From NCBI RefSeq assembly GCF_002441715.1, contig NZ_JXJX01000007.1:95661-159660 (forward strand): 64,000 bases of DNA, given 5' to 3'. The notes beneath the pieces are model-generated. The model made no database searches and had not been told where the DNA came from. It was given only the letters and a program-made list of their open reading frames with translations. Numbering within the stretch: the first letter of the stretch is position 1; each line of letters starts with the position of its first letter. This document shows positions 18,642 to 28,188 of this stretch, piece by piece. This stretch comes from Pseudolactococcus plantarum. GTDB lineage: Bacteria > Bacillota > Bacilli > Lactobacillales > Streptococcaceae. The position numbers were made by a program, and so were the translations under genes.

Positions 18642-20074
18642 TTTATGATAGGGGTGATTCAGACCTATTAATTCAGTCGCTCTCTGAAAACCTAAAAAGT
18701 GCAACAGCTATATTTGATAAAATAAACCAAGGTACGCAACATCTTAATTCGGTTATTGATTCTGGAGTATTATCTGGAGCTGCTTATCGAGTAGGACAAA
18801 GTCTTTTTCAAAGCTATATATCGCCAATGATTCAGAAATTGTCATCGGCTATTACTGATATTAGAAGAGATTTAGAAACTTATAAAAGATCCGAACAAGA
18901 AGTTCGGTATTTAAGTTCACATCTAGATGAGGTACAGCTGAATGAAAAACTAGTAAATACAAATCAGCTCATTTCTTTAATTGAACAAAAGATAGAAGAA
19001 GATAGAAAACTCATACAAAAATTTATGTCTAGTGGATTTGAAGGTGTAGCAAATGGACTTGCGGAACTGCCTGAACTTGACAGACAGTTAGATAATTTAA
19101 AACATCTCAAAAATGATTACGAAAAAAAATTGCAGGCACTTCAAACATTCTCGAGTACAACAACCTATCTATTTACAGATAGTCTACAAGCTTTTAAGTA
19201 TGCTTTACAAGGCGTTGAACTTATCAATCAATCAAAAGCAAATAGTGATGGGATAATTTCTTTTCCTGCTGGTGCAGATATGTCTTGGTCTAAAAAGCTT
19301 CAAGCTGAAAAATTAAATTCAAGTCTTCCTACAGAAAATGAATTGATAAAAAAATACAAAAAAGATCCCGCTGCTATTGAAGCTATTAAAAAGTTTAGCT
19401 CTAGTATGTCTATCTCAATTAAAGAAGCAGAAAACCTTTATCTTCAATTTCAAAAAATAGGAAAAGATCAGCGTGAGTTAGATAAAATTAAAAAGAAGCT
19501 AAAAATCGAAAATACTCACTTAAGAAATATGCCTAAAGTTAAGAGAAACGATAAACTGAAAGATCTTACTGCCAAAAAAATAATTGGAAACTACGGTGCT
19601 ATTGAGGTTTTTAAATTAACTTCAGAGGAATCCATTGCGAGCGGAAAGCATGATATAATATCAAATACTAAAGAGAAATTTGGGACTTCAGAATCCTTCA
19701 GCAAAGTTCGTATAGGGAATATTTGGGGAGGTTCATCAACTCTAGCATCTTGGTCTCCCCCAGATAATGATAATATTTTCAATAAAATATTATCATCCGT
19801 AAATTTAGGAAAGCAAAACTTTGGTTATTATAATGACTTTAAGCCACAAAATATAAATGTTGGAATCAGTGCTCAAGAGACACTTGCTGAAATAAATTTA
19901 AAACAATTCTCTTTAAAAATACCTTTTACAGGAACAAAAGTTACGATAGGGGGAAGTTTCTCACTTTCTGCTGGAGTATCTGCTCATCTAACAAGTTCAA
20001 AAAAAGATGGTTTTTCCGGAGGTATCAAATTAGGTGCGGGTCCAGGTGCAGGAATTAGTCTTAAAATAAAATAG
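18635..20074 (+). CDS. LXG-domain polymorphic toxin, putative T7SS effector
   Basis: A 479-residue protein. The first 200 residues are an LXG domain: helical, with LNSVIDSGVLSGAAYRVGQS and IQKLSSAITDIRRDL, the pattern that replaces WXG100 in T7SS-exported toxins. A charged middle region follows. The last 60 residues are glycine-rich with a repeating beta or glycine-zipper look (KVTIGGSFSLSAGVSAHL, GGIKLGAGPGAGISLKIK). I do not recognise an enzymatic toxin domain, so a membrane-acting or unknown activity is possible. Two small membrane proteins follow, which suits an immunity function. No T7SS core genes are in the window. Confidence 0.82.
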   Translation: MVIYDRGDSDLLIQSLSENLKSATAIFDKINQGTQHLNSVIDSGVLSGAAYRVGQSLFQSYISPMIQKLSSAITDIRRDLETYKRSEQEVRYLSSHLDEVQLNEKLVNTNQLISLIEQKIEEDRKLIQKFMSSGFEGVANGLAELPELDRQLDNLKHLKNDYEKKLQALQTFSSTTTYLFTDSLQAFKYALQGVELINQSKANSDGIISFPAGADMSWSKKLQAEKLNSSLPTENELIKKYKKDPAAIEAIKKFSSSMSISIKEAENLYLQFQKIGKDQRELDKIKKKLKIENTHLRNMPKVKRNDKLKDLTAKKIIGNYGAIEVFKLTSEESIASGKHDIISNTKEKFGTSESFSKVRIGNIWGGSSTLASWSPPDNDNIFNKILSSVNLGKQNFGYYNDFKPQNINVGISAQETLAEINLKQFSLKIPFTGTKVTIGGSFSLSAGVSAHLTSSKKDGFSGGIKLGAGPGAGISLKIK

Positions 20075-20083
20075 GAGATTAAC

Positions 20084-20275
20084 ATGTTAACAAAAATTTT
20101 GAATTTCTATGTTAATATTTATCTTGGAGAGGACATTTTAAATAATAGAAAACGAGTTGAAGCTAAGAGGTTATGGTACTTAGTTTGGCATTTTGTATGC
20201 CTACTAATTATTTTGAGTGGTTTTTTTGAAATCTTTTTCATTGCGATAGCAAAGGTATTGGGGGTTGTAAAATGA
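20084..20275 (+). CDS. Small membrane protein, candidate immunity factor
   Basis: A 63-residue protein 9 bases after the toxin stop, with a GGAG Shine-Dalgarno. It has a polar N-terminal half and one or two hydrophobic spans in the second half (LVWHFVCLLIILSGFFEIFF core). I recognise no family. Its place right after the LXG gene and its membrane character suggest immunity against a membrane-acting toxin. It overlaps the next gene by four bases (ATGA). Confidence 0.55.
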   Translation: MLTKILNFYVNIYLGEDILNNRKRVEAKRLWYLVWHFVCLLIILSGFFEIFFIAIAKVLGVVK

Positions 20276-20526
20276 AGTATATTTCTGCTGATAAATTTGA
20301 AAAGAAATTGTGGGTATTAGCATTTATCTATCTATTATTCTTTTTGGTTGTTGGATTTGTCTTTCAACTAATAGGGGATACACCAAATATTAAACATTAC
20401 CCCGTATGGTGGAATGAATCAATGAACATCATGAAAATAATATTACTGTTCCTTATCTCATCTTTCGTAATTATGGTAATTATGCACGGAAGAAAAATTA
20501 TGAAACAACGAAAGGAAAATAAATGA
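20272..20526 (+). CDS. Two-span membrane protein, candidate immunity factor
   Basis: An 84-residue protein with two clear transmembrane helices (about residues 14-34 and 54-74) joined by a short outside loop containing HYPVWWNES, and a basic C-terminus. It belongs to no family I can name. Gene overlaps on both sides (ATGA) show tight coupling with the 63-residue gene before it and the DUF4176 gene after it. Together with the preceding protein it may protect against the LXG toxin. Confidence 0.55.
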   Translation: MKYISADKFEKKLWVLAFIYLLFFLVVGFVFQLIGDTPNIKHYPVWWNESMNIMKIILLFLISSFVIMVIMHGRKIMKQRKENK

Positions 20527-20792
20527 GTAGTGAAGAAAAAAAATTGAACTATTTGGCTTTAGGCAGTGTAATTTTACTTGAGGGTGGAGAAAAAAGGTTG
20601 ATGATTATTGGACGAAAACAGATTTCAAGTGAATCGAAGAAAGAATTCGATTATGCTGGTGTTCTCTTTCCAGAAGGTTATCAATCTTCAGAAAACCTAT
20701 ATTTATTTAATCATGCGGATATTCAAAGTATTTTTCAATTAGGTTTGGTAGATAATGAAGAATTAGACTACCAATCTGTTCTTAGTGAATAA
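20523..20792 (+). CDS. DUF4176 domain protein, T7SS-linked
   Basis: An 89-residue soluble protein with the DUF4176 pattern LALGSVILLEGGEKRLMIIGR, a YAGVLFPEGYQSSENLYLFNH block and an acidic end. (The first segment is residues 11-31; key residues are Gly-Ser, Gly-Gly and Ile-Ile-Gly.) DUF4176 genes are commonly found in T7SS and LXG loci of streptococci, lactococci and listeriae, and their role is unknown. It overlaps the two-span membrane gene by four bases and ends the cluster. Confidence 0.75.
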   Translation: MSSEEKKLNYLALGSVILLEGGEKRLMIIGRKQISSESKKEFDYAGVLFPEGYQSSENLYLFNHADIQSIFQLGLVDNEELDYQSVLSE

Positions 20793-21017
20793 AAAAATTG
20801 AAAAGCACTAGCGTTATCGCTAGGTTTATATTGTGTGTTATGTGGTTTTATACGTAAAGGTAAAAATAGCAGTTTATCCTTCTATTTGGTTTGTATATCT
20901 CCAACCGTTAAACTCCACGGCTGTGCAAATATACGGTCAATTGTTCCCTTTCGCTGAGCATAGATTTTTCAGGTAACACCTTGCTTTATTGGGAATAAAA
21001 AATCCAAAATAAATAGT
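20793..21017. other. Spacer after the LXG cluster, weak hairpin only
   Basis: A small hairpin CTAGCG-TTAT-CGCTAG (20808-20823) follows the DUF4176 gene and may end the transcript weakly, since only a short T-rich stretch follows. I see no gene or other signal in the remaining 190 bases. Confidence 0.45.
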
Positions 21018-21060
21018 ATCAAAACACAGCCACATCATCATGATGTGGCTGTGTTTTGAT
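21018..21060. terminator. Perfect 43-base palindrome, bidirectional terminator
   Basis: The two 21-base arms (21018-21038 and 21040-21060) are perfect reverse complements around a single C at 21039. Core arm ACACAGCCACATCAT ends in an A/T tract on each side. It lies just past the ltaS stop and facing the LXG cluster, so it can stop transcripts from both sides. Confidence 0.75.
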
Positions 21061-21088
21061 TTGTAATGACAACTATCATTAGCACGTT

Positions 21089-23251
21089 CTATTTCTTTTT
21101 AGTACTTTCAGAACTGCTACTTTCAACAGGAACAAGATCTGGATGTAGCTGTTGGAAAGTTTGTGTTTGCCAAAGTTGTTTAGTTGTCTTATCTCCATTT
21201 TGAGAGAAGATGGAGGTTGATTTACTTCCTAATTTATCTTCAATTGCTTCAGCTTTTTTAAGCCCTTTTGTATAATTGTAGTCGTTAGGATCGATTGCTT
21301 TTAAACCATCATCGGGCCAAAACCTTAGTAAATCACCTGATGTAATCGCATCAGATACTTTTAATTGCGCTTCTGATTGTTGATTAAATGCTGCGATTTG
21401 TTTTTTGGTATCAGGGTCAGGATTAGTAATCTCTTCTCCTGTAGCTGTTTTATATATTCTACCAGAAAAGTTAGTTAATGTTGAGGACACCCAGTTATCA
21501 GTTGTTCTCATATTCACAACGTTACGATGTTGGGGACTAAGCATATCTTGTCCAAGTTGTGGATATTTACTATTATCAATACCTAATAAGTGTAATAGAG
21601 TTGGTAAGTTATCGACCTCACCACCAAAAGTGTGGTTGACGTAGCCTTTGTCCATACCCGGTACAACAATCATATAAGGCACACGTTGCAACATTGCGTC
21701 ATCATAAGACGACCAAGTCTCTTTATTTTTACCAAGGAGTGGTGCAAGCTGAGGATTTCTAGAGTTTGAGATACCATAGTGATCACCATAAAGTACAATG
21801 ACTGAATTTTTATAGACATTTGATGCTTTGAGATAATCGAAAAACTCTTTCACTGCGCTATCCAGATAATTTGCAGTTGCAAAATAGCCGTTGATCGTAT
21901 CATCACTTGTAGTGGCTAAAGGAAAACCAGATTCTGCCCCGTCGAATTTAACATAGGGATAGTGATTAGATACTGTAATAAATTTTGTATAAAAAGGTTG
22001 TTGCAGATGTTCTAAGTATTCAATAGAATCACCAAACATATACTTATCGTGTAACCCATATTGGAAAGAATTTGTTTTATCAACATTAAAGTAGGTTTGG
22101 TCAAAGAAGTAGTTGTACCCAAGACGTTTATAGGTTTCGTTTCTATTCCAGAATGACCCGACATTACCGTGGAAAACAGCAGATGTATACCCACCAACTT
22201 GTGAGAGGATGTTTGGTGCAGCTTGGAAGGTATTTTTACCCCCATTGCTGACAAAGAATGAGCCTTGATTCAGACCAAAAAATGAGTTTTCCATCAGAGT
22301 TTCAGCATCAGATGTTTTACCTGCTTTCACTTGGTGGAAGAAATTATCAAAAGCAAAGGTCTCTTTTGAGCTGAATAGAGAATTTAGAAAAGGTGTGACC
22401 TCATAGTCCTTTTCTTGTTTCGTATTAGGATCCAGTGCTTTTAATTTGTAGTTAATTAAAAATTGTTGGAAACTTTCAAGATGGATGTAAATCACGTTTC
22501 TACCTTTTGCGATACCAAAAGTATCTGGATTAGGTTTAGCATGATTTTCGGCAACATATTTTTGAACTAAAGCGACGTCAGCCGGTTTGGCTTCTTTACG
22601 GACTTGGTTTGTTTTATATGTATTAACACCATCATAAACAGAAAAAGGAATCAAGCCTAGATAACGTACGACATAGGTATTTGAAAACCCACGACTTAAT
22701 AGTTCTGGTCTATCAATTTCAGCTAAGAAAAGATTGACTGTGAAAGCCAAAATAGATAGTGATGTGACCGCAAAAGCTGCACGCTTGCTAAAGCTACGTT
22801 GATCAAAGCGAATCACTTTTTTCCAAATTAATACACCGATAAAAACAAAATCTATGATGAAAAATAAATCAGTAAAGTTAAATAAATTGATGGCCGATTC
22901 ACCTAAGCCGGCAGCTACTTTACTAGACGCTAGCATTGTGTTAATACTGATAAAATCGGTAAATTCCCCAAAATAGATAGAGTTAGAAAACAACCACAAC
23001 GTTAATAATATATAGATTAAAAAAGATAAGCCATAATATAGTTTGGTATTTTTAACATATAGTGCAACACCAATTAATAGCAGTGTTGTAGATAAGGGAT
23101 TCATAATCGCTAATAGGACTTGAAATCCATTATCAAAATCTAAATCAAACTTAAAAAAGTAAGCAAATAGGGTTTTAAACCAAAATAAGATCACTAGAAA
23201 AGCAGTAAACCCAAGTCGAGTTGATACGACGTTTGAAAATTTTTTTAACAA
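21089..23251 (-). CDS. ltaS: Lipoteichoic acid synthase family protein
   Basis: Membrane enzyme that polymerises glycerol-phosphate from phosphatidylglycerol onto the lipid anchor of lipoteichoic acid. There are five N-terminal transmembrane helices, then an extracellular sulfatase-fold domain: VIYIHLESFQQF (metal ligand Glu), the nucleophile Thr in GKTSDAETLMEN, and VLYGDHYGISNSRN. A Ser- and Lys-rich tail ends the protein. I prefer the TTG at 23251, 9 bases after AAGGAA (720 residues). An in-frame TTG at 23305 would add 18 residues. Transcribed alone, toward a strong terminator. Confidence 0.93.
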   Translation of the reverse strand: MLKKFSNVVSTRLGFTAFLVILFWFKTLFAYFFKFDLDFDNGFQVLLAIMNPLSTTLLLIGVALYVKNTKLYYGLSFLIYILLTLWLFSNSIYFGEFTDFISINTMLASSKVAAGLGESAINLFNFTDLFFIIDFVFIGVLIWKKVIRFDQRSFSKRAAFAVTSLSILAFTVNLFLAEIDRPELLSRGFSNTYVVRYLGLIPFSVYDGVNTYKTNQVRKEAKPADVALVQKYVAENHAKPNPDTFGIAKGRNVIYIHLESFQQFLINYKLKALDPNTKQEKDYEVTPFLNSLFSSKETFAFDNFFHQVKAGKTSDAETLMENSFFGLNQGSFFVSNGGKNTFQAAPNILSQVGGYTSAVFHGNVGSFWNRNETYKRLGYNYFFDQTYFNVDKTNSFQYGLHDKYMFGDSIEYLEHLQQPFYTKFITVSNHYPYVKFDGAESGFPLATTSDDTINGYFATANYLDSAVKEFFDYLKASNVYKNSVIVLYGDHYGISNSRNPQLAPLLGKNKETWSSYDDAMLQRVPYMIVVPGMDKGYVNHTFGGEVDNLPTLLHLLGIDNSKYPQLGQDMLSPQHRNVVNMRTTDNWVSSTLTNFSGRIYKTATGEEITNPDPDTKKQIAAFNQQSEAQLKVSDAITSGDLLRFWPDDGLKAIDPNDYNYTKGLKKAEAIEDKLGSKSTSIFSQNGDKTTKQLWQTQTFQQLHPDLVPVESSSSESTKKK

Positions 23252-23508
23252 GTTAATCTGTTCCTTTATGATAGTAGTGTCAAGGGGCAAGTTAGTCAAT
23301 AACAAGCCCAGATAACTACAGATTTTCTCTAAAATATCTTTCTTTATTTTACGCTATTTTAAGTTTTTTAGCAAACAATGACCATTTTACTTGTTAAAGC
23401 TGACACGAGACTAAAAATATATCGTGACACTGTTTAACTAGTATGTAGACTGAGTTTATCTAGCTAGATAAGGGCTAGAGGTCTATAGCTTTCTTACCTA
23501 ATTTTGTG

Positions 23509-23524
23509 TATAATATTTAGATAA
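23509..23524 (+). promoter_or_regulatory. rlmI promoter very close to the start codon
   Basis: TATAAT (23509-23514) ends nine bases before the ATG at 23524, and no Shine-Dalgarno lies between. The predicted start (23521-23523) leaves at most three untranslated bases. Confidence 0.6.
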
Positions 23525-24663
23525 TGACTAAACTAACTATAAATAAATATGCAGCTAAAAAAATAAGACAAGGGATTGCAGTACTTGATGCCCAAGATTT
23601 CCCTGTACAAACTGGTATTGAAGGGTTTGTATCCCTATACTTTGATCATCAGTTTGTTAGTGAAGCTTATTTGTCACGTCAAAATAAGGGTATTGGCTGG
23701 ACGATTAAGTCAAGAGACTTTTTAGCACTGTTACAAGAGGCAAAAAACAAGCGCCAAAACTATTATCAAGATAATACAACCACAGCTTTTCGCGTTTTTA
23801 ATCAAGATGGCGATGACTTTGGGGGATTTACCATCGATATTTATGGTGACTATGCTTTGTTTAACTGGTATAACACCTTCGTATACACACTCAAAACAGA
23901 CATATTAGCAGCATTTAAGACTGTCTTTCCAGAAATATTAGGTGCGTATGAAAAAATACGCTTTGATAGTCAACTTCCTGTCTCTAGTCATATCTATGGA
24001 GAAGTTGCACCAGATAAATTTATCATCCTTGAAAATGGTGTTAACTATGAAGTCTTTCTAAATGACGGGCTTATGACAGGGATTTTCTTGGATCAACATG
24101 ACGTCCGTGGTGCTTTAATCGATAAGTTTTCTGCTGGGAAATCTTTGTTAAATATGTTTTCTTATACAGCTGCTTTTTCAGTTGCAGCAGCAATTGGTGG
24201 TGCTAAATCGACAGTCTCAGTTGATTTAGCAAAACGGTCACGTGACCTATCACAGGCCCATTTTGTGGCTAATAATATCCCACTTGACGCACATAAATTT
24301 CATGTCATGGATGTTTTTGACTATTTTAAATACGCTAATCGAAAACAGTTAAGTTTTGATATCATTGTCATAGATCCACCAAGTTTTGCAAGAAATAAAA
24401 AAATGACATTTTCAGTCGCAAAAGATTATCATAAACTAATTGAAGATGCGCTACCTATTTTAAACAAACACGGTAGGATAATTGCCTCAACGAATCATGC
24501 TAGATTGTCAAGAACAGACTTTTTGGCTGAAATCAACAAAGGCTTCGCTAAACACAAGTTTGAGATTATTCAAGAATTCAGATTACCTGCAGATTTTACA
24601 ACGAATCCTGCTGATCCACAATCTGATTATCTAAAAGTATTCGTATTGGAGGTCAAATCATAA
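23524..24663 (+). CDS. 23S rRNA (cytosine-C5) methyltransferase, RlmI/RlmK family
   Basis: A 379-residue enzyme with an N-terminal PUA-like RNA-binding domain (residues 1-75, start LTINKYAAKKIRQG) and a Rossmann methyltransferase domain: NDGLMTGIFLDQH, LLNMFSYTAAFSVAAA as the AdoMet site, and DPPSFARNKK as the active-site loop. RlmI in Escherichia makes m5C1962 of 23S rRNA; the exact target here is inferred from the family. The stop overlaps the aroD start (TAATG), coupling the two. A leaderless transcript is predicted. Confidence 0.87.
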   Translation: MTKLTINKYAAKKIRQGIAVLDAQDFPVQTGIEGFVSLYFDHQFVSEAYLSRQNKGIGWTIKSRDFLALLQEAKNKRQNYYQDNTTTAFRVFNQDGDDFGGFTIDIYGDYALFNWYNTFVYTLKTDILAAFKTVFPEILGAYEKIRFDSQLPVSSHIYGEVAPDKFIILENGVNYEVFLNDGLMTGIFLDQHDVRGALIDKFSAGKSLLNMFSYTAAFSVAAAIGGAKSTVSVDLAKRSRDLSQAHFVANNIPLDAHKFHVMDVFDYFKYANRKQLSFDIIVIDPPSFARNKKMTFSVAKDYHKLIEDALPILNKHGRIIASTNHARLSRTDFLAEINKGFAKHKFEIIQEFRLPADFTTNPADPQSDYLKVFVLEVKS

Positions 24664-25313
24664 TGAAAATTGTCGTGCCAATTATGCCCACAAGTATGGC
24701 AGAGATCGCATTATTAGAGACTAAAAAGTATCAAGAAGCTGATATCATCGAGTGGCGAGCAGATTTTTTACCTTTAGATGTCCTAAGTACAGCAGCACAG
24801 CAAATCAAACAAAAGTTTTCGAGTCAGGACATTATCTTTACCTATCGAACAGAAGATAAGGCTGAATGTAACATCACTGAGATGGCATATGCAAATTTGA
24901 TCGCTACTTACGCATCTGCATTTACTTATATAGATGTTGAAGTTATGAGGTTTAAAACGATCTCGCTACCAGATAATGCGATTGCTTCTTATCATGATTT
25001 TAATCAAATACCACTCAATTTGAGTGATATTTTATCAACTATGTCTGCTAGGCAACCAAAAGTTGTGAAGTTTGCTGGTATGCCTAAAACAAAAGCTGAT
25101 GTGCTAAGATTAATGTCTGAGACACAAGCCTTTAGCCTACAACATCCACAACAACTTCTTGTTACGATGGCTATGGGGGAAATCGGTAAGATTACGCGTC
25201 TTGCTGGTGATAGTTTTGGCAGTAGCTGGACTTTTGCATCAGTGGATGCAAGTAGCGCACCTGGTCAATTCAGTCTGTCTGAAATGCTACAAGCAAAAGC
25301 ACTTTTAAACTAA
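24663..25313 (+). CDS. aroD: 3-dehydroquinate dehydratase, type I
   Basis: Third step of the shikimate pathway, working through a Schiff-base lysine. The 216-residue TIM barrel has IEWRADFL at the first acidic strand, IASYHDFN with the catalytic His, VVKFAGMPK with the Schiff-base Lys, and a SSAPGQFSLSEM C-terminal loop. Type I is the lactococcal form. It is coupled to the upstream methyltransferase rather than placed with the aro operon at 39-45 kb, and it is the only shikimate gene outside that operon in this window. Confidence 0.95.
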   Translation: MKIVVPIMPTSMAEIALLETKKYQEADIIEWRADFLPLDVLSTAAQQIKQKFSSQDIIFTYRTEDKAECNITEMAYANLIATYASAFTYIDVEVMRFKTISLPDNAIASYHDFNQIPLNLSDILSTMSARQPKVVKFAGMPKTKADVLRLMSETQAFSLQHPQQLLVTMAMGEIGKITRLAGDSFGSSWTFASVDASSAPGQFSLSEMLQAKALLN

Positions 25314-25316
25314 AAC

Positions 25317-25352
25317 AAAAAAGATCTGGTCAGTGGTGACTGGATCTTTTTT
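25317..25352. terminator. Bidirectional terminator between aroD and coaA
   Basis: AAAAAAGATC (25317-25326) pairs with GATCTTTTTT (25343-25352), with an inner CAGT/ACTG helix. A-run and T-run on opposite sides let it serve both convergent genes. Confidence 0.8.
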
Positions 25353-26271
25353 AGTATTTTTTCAAATAAATTTTGTCGATTTTATGTGTTTTATCTTTGT
25401 GTAGGATAACCTCAGCACGACTGCGTGTTGGTTCGATATAGTTCCTTAGGTTAACTAAATTAACTGTTTTCCATGTATCCTTAGCTAATTTCATCGTTGC
25501 ATCGTCTGAGAGTGCGGTAAACTGGTGATAATAATTATTCGGATCTTGTTTAGCTAAGGCTAAAAACGTTTTAAATCTTTCTAAATACCAGCGTTCGATA
25601 TTATGCTCTTTAGCATCTACATAGATAGAAAAATCAAAGAAGTCATTGATATAAAGCTGTTTATTGGCACTCGTTTGAAAGACATTTATTCCCTCAACGA
25701 TAAGGATGTCAGGGGCATCAATCCGTTCTTTTTCAGGTAGTACATCGTAAATTTCGTGAGAGTATACTGGAATAGTTGCACTGCTACCAGACTTAATGGC
25801 TAATAAAAAACTAATCAGCGCTTCCATGTCATAAGATTCAGGAAATCCTTTTCTATCTAGTATCCCTTTTTTTGTCAGCTCATCTTTGGAATATAAAAAT
25901 CCATCAGTTGTCACGAGTTCAACTTTAGAAGTCTTAAAGGTACGAGATAATAGGAGCTGCAATAATCTGGCAGTAGTCGATTTACCAACGGCAACTGATC
26001 CTGAAATACCGATAATAAAGGGTTGATTATCAGTGATTTTCTGTAAAAATAAGCCCTTTGAAAAATTCAAATCGCTAATTGTTTTTTTATAGATACGAAT
26101 CAGTTGCACAAGTGGTAGATAGACGTCATTGACATCTTGTAGACTAATTTCATCATTGATTGACTTAATATTATTTAGTTCTTGTTCTGTTAGTGCGGGT
26201 AAGGTTTTTTTATATAGATTTTGCCAGATGCGGCGCGTAATCTTTTCATAATTTATCAGTTCAGTTTCCAT
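25351..26271 (-). CDS. coaA: Type I pantothenate kinase
   Basis: First committed step of coenzyme A synthesis, phosphorylating pantothenate. P-loop [15 protein letters not shown] lies near residue 95, followed by [20 protein letters not shown] and [12 protein letters not shown], all in the CoaA order. I start at the ATG at 26271 ([16 protein letters not shown]), as in the family, giving 306 residues; an upstream in-frame ATG at 26301 lies before the -10 box and would not be in the transcript. TGgTAAAAT (26287-26279) leaves seven bases before this ATG with no Shine-Dalgarno. Confidence 0.94.
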   Translation of the reverse strand: METELINYEKITRRIWQNLYKKTLPALTEQELNNIKSINDEISLQDVNDVYLPLVQLIRIYKKTISDLNFSKGLFLQKITDNQPFIIGISGSVAVGKSTTARLLQLLLSRTFKTSKVELVTTDGFLYSKDELTKKGILDRKGFPESYDMEALISFLLAIKSGSSATIPVYSHEIYDVLPEKERIDAPDILIVEGINVFQTSANKQLYINDFFDFSIYVDAKEHNIERWYLERFKTFLALAKQDPNNYYHQFTALSDDATMKLAKDTWKTVNLVNLRNYIEPTRSRAEVILHKDKTHKIDKIYLKKY

Positions 26272-26517
26272 AGAAGTAATTTTACCATATAAAATAGACA
26301 AATACCAGAATGCGCTTACAAAATACTAAGTAAGTGTTGTATAGAAGTCGCAAACATCCCCAAAATAGGGCAAACCTGATTTCCATTTTTGCTCATAAAC
26401 TGATTTGTATGTAACAGATTCATTTGGTGTATCTATAAATATAACTGTCTTTTTTAAGTGTTTTGTATTAAGATAGACTTATGACTTATATTTTATCAGT
26501 CTCATTTTAAAGGAGCT

Positions 26518-27525
26518 ATGATGCATCAATTTACCAATAGAAATTATATCCATACCATTTACGGTGTGTTAACGATGGTTGTCGCTTTCTTAATTGCGAT
26601 TATTTTTCGTAATTATTGGGTTGGCGTGATGGGAAGTTTTGGTAGTTTACTTTTTATGTATTATGTACCAGCTAATAAGGACAAGACCATGACACAACTA
26701 TTTTTAGTCAGTAGTATCAGTTGTATTAGTTTTCCAATCAGTGCTTGTCTCTCAAAAACACAATGGCTTACATTTATCTGGATTGCTTTATTGACTTATA
26801 TTGTCCAATACCTGATGAGCGTGAATGGATACATTGGTCCTGGACTATTTTTTGTTCTCATGATTAATGGGATGATCGCAAGTCTATCTCACCTGCCATT
26901 ACTCAACGCATTATTTTTATCATTATATGCGGTGTTAGGTGTCGTCATTGCAGTCGTTTTTGCTATGATTGAAAATAGGCAATTTGAACGATACCAAATC
27001 AATCTGAGGGATATTATCTATAAAACGCAAGATATCCAGCCTAGCATACGTGCCTTGATGACTAGTGTATTTGCCTTTCTTGCTTATTTTATTGGGTATC
27101 ATTTGAAATTAAACAATTATTATTGGATACTTGTGTCAGCCTTGACTATTCTACAATCTGAAAATGTGACGGTTGCAAGAAAAAGACAGTTATCCTATAT
27201 TGGTGCAGGGCTTATCGGTACCTTGATAGCTTTTGTTATTTACTCACTCGTCAATGATCCTATCGTATTAATCGGGCTATCCTTTGTTTTTATTGCCTTA
27301 ATTGGTCTTTATATGCCCAAAAGCTATTTAGTTGGCAATTTTTTCACGACGCCAATCGCACTTATTTTGTTTAAAATAGTGAGACCAGAAATGGGCAATA
27401 CTTTAATCAAAACTAGAATTTTAGCTATTTTTGTTGGGACTATCATTGGCTTGATAGGCGTTTTATATTATGATTACATCATGAATAAAAACTGGCCTAT
27501 TGCAAATAAACTAGAAGAGCGTTAG
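26518..27525 (+). CDS. FUSC-like integral membrane protein
   Basis: A 335-residue polytopic membrane protein with about ten hydrophobic helices in two halves. The second half (YYWILVSALTILQSENVTVARKRQ, core ILQSENVTVARKR near residue 215) matches the fusaric-acid resistance/aromatic-acid exporter type, in which an N-x-x-x-A-R-x-R helix is conserved. The transported substrate is unknown. Shine-Dalgarno AAAGGAGC precedes the ATG. It stands alone between coaA (divergent) and an SGNH hydrolase. Confidence 0.75.
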   Translation: MMHQFTNRNYIHTIYGVLTMVVAFLIAIIFRNYWVGVMGSFGSLLFMYYVPANKDKTMTQLFLVSSISCISFPISACLSKTQWLTFIWIALLTYIVQYLMSVNGYIGPGLFFVLMINGMIASLSHLPLLNALFLSLYAVLGVVIAVVFAMIENRQFERYQINLRDIIYKTQDIQPSIRALMTSVFAFLAYFIGYHLKLNNYYWILVSALTILQSENVTVARKRQLSYIGAGLIGTLIAFVIYSLVNDPIVLIGLSFVFIALIGLYMPKSYLVGNFFTTPIALILFKIVRPEMGNTLIKTRILAIFVGTIIGLIGVLYYDYIMNKNWPIANKLEER

Positions 27526-27617
27526 AAAAAATAAACAAATTGAGTAATATGATATAATATAGACAAACAAACAGTAAAGTGACTAATCATATTATCCTAA
27601 ATAAGAGGAGTTAAAAG

Positions 27618-28187
27618 TTGAAAATCGTAGTATTTGGTGATTCCATCTCGACCCATATAGAGATGAAAAACATGACAGAAGACTTGTTAGCGCAAGCACA
27701 CATATCTGGTGAGGTTATCTGTTGTGCTGTAGCGGGAGAAGATACGAATGCAGCCATGAAGCGTTTGGCTGATGTAGTCGCTCAAAAAGCTGATTATTAT
27801 TATATCTTTTTTGGTGCAAATGATGCAGCCGTACACCGTAAAATTTCTCCGCAACAATTTTTTAAAAATATCACAACATTTATCACAGCTTTGGGTGCAC
27901 AGAAGACGAGCATTTTAACACCCTCTTATGTGAATGAGGTTGCAATGATGAATTCACAAAAAATGTTAGGACGCTCAAATACAAGACTGATAGATTATGT
28001 AGAAAGTGTTAAAGCTGCTGGCGAAAAAACAGGTGCTAACGTGTTAAATCTAAATGCACTGATGCACCAACAGCCTAATCCTGATGAGCTGATTGTATCA
28101 GATGGTGTTCATTTTACAACTAAAGGCTATAAACTTGTGACGTCACTCATTGCACAAGATATTATCAGTAGGGAGCAAAACAACTAA
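27618..28187 (+). CDS. SGNH/GDSL-family hydrolase, TTG start
   Basis: A 189-residue cytosolic esterase-like protein. Block I is VVFGDSISTH (nucleophile Ser), block III is FFGANDAAVH, and block V is DGVHFTTKGY, giving the Asp-His pair. No signal peptide is present. The TTG start follows AAGAGGAG. It is immediately upstream of an RsmC-like methyltransferase with one base between. The substrate is not predictable. Confidence 0.85.
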   Translation: MKIVVFGDSISTHIEMKNMTEDLLAQAHISGEVICCAVAGEDTNAAMKRLADVVAQKADYYYIFFGANDAAVHRKISPQQFFKNITTFITALGAQKTSILTPSYVNEVAMMNSQKMLGRSNTRLIDYVESVKAAGEKTGANVLNLNALMHQQPNPDELIVSDGVHFTTKGYKLVTSLIAQDIISREQNN

Positions 28188-28188
28188 T

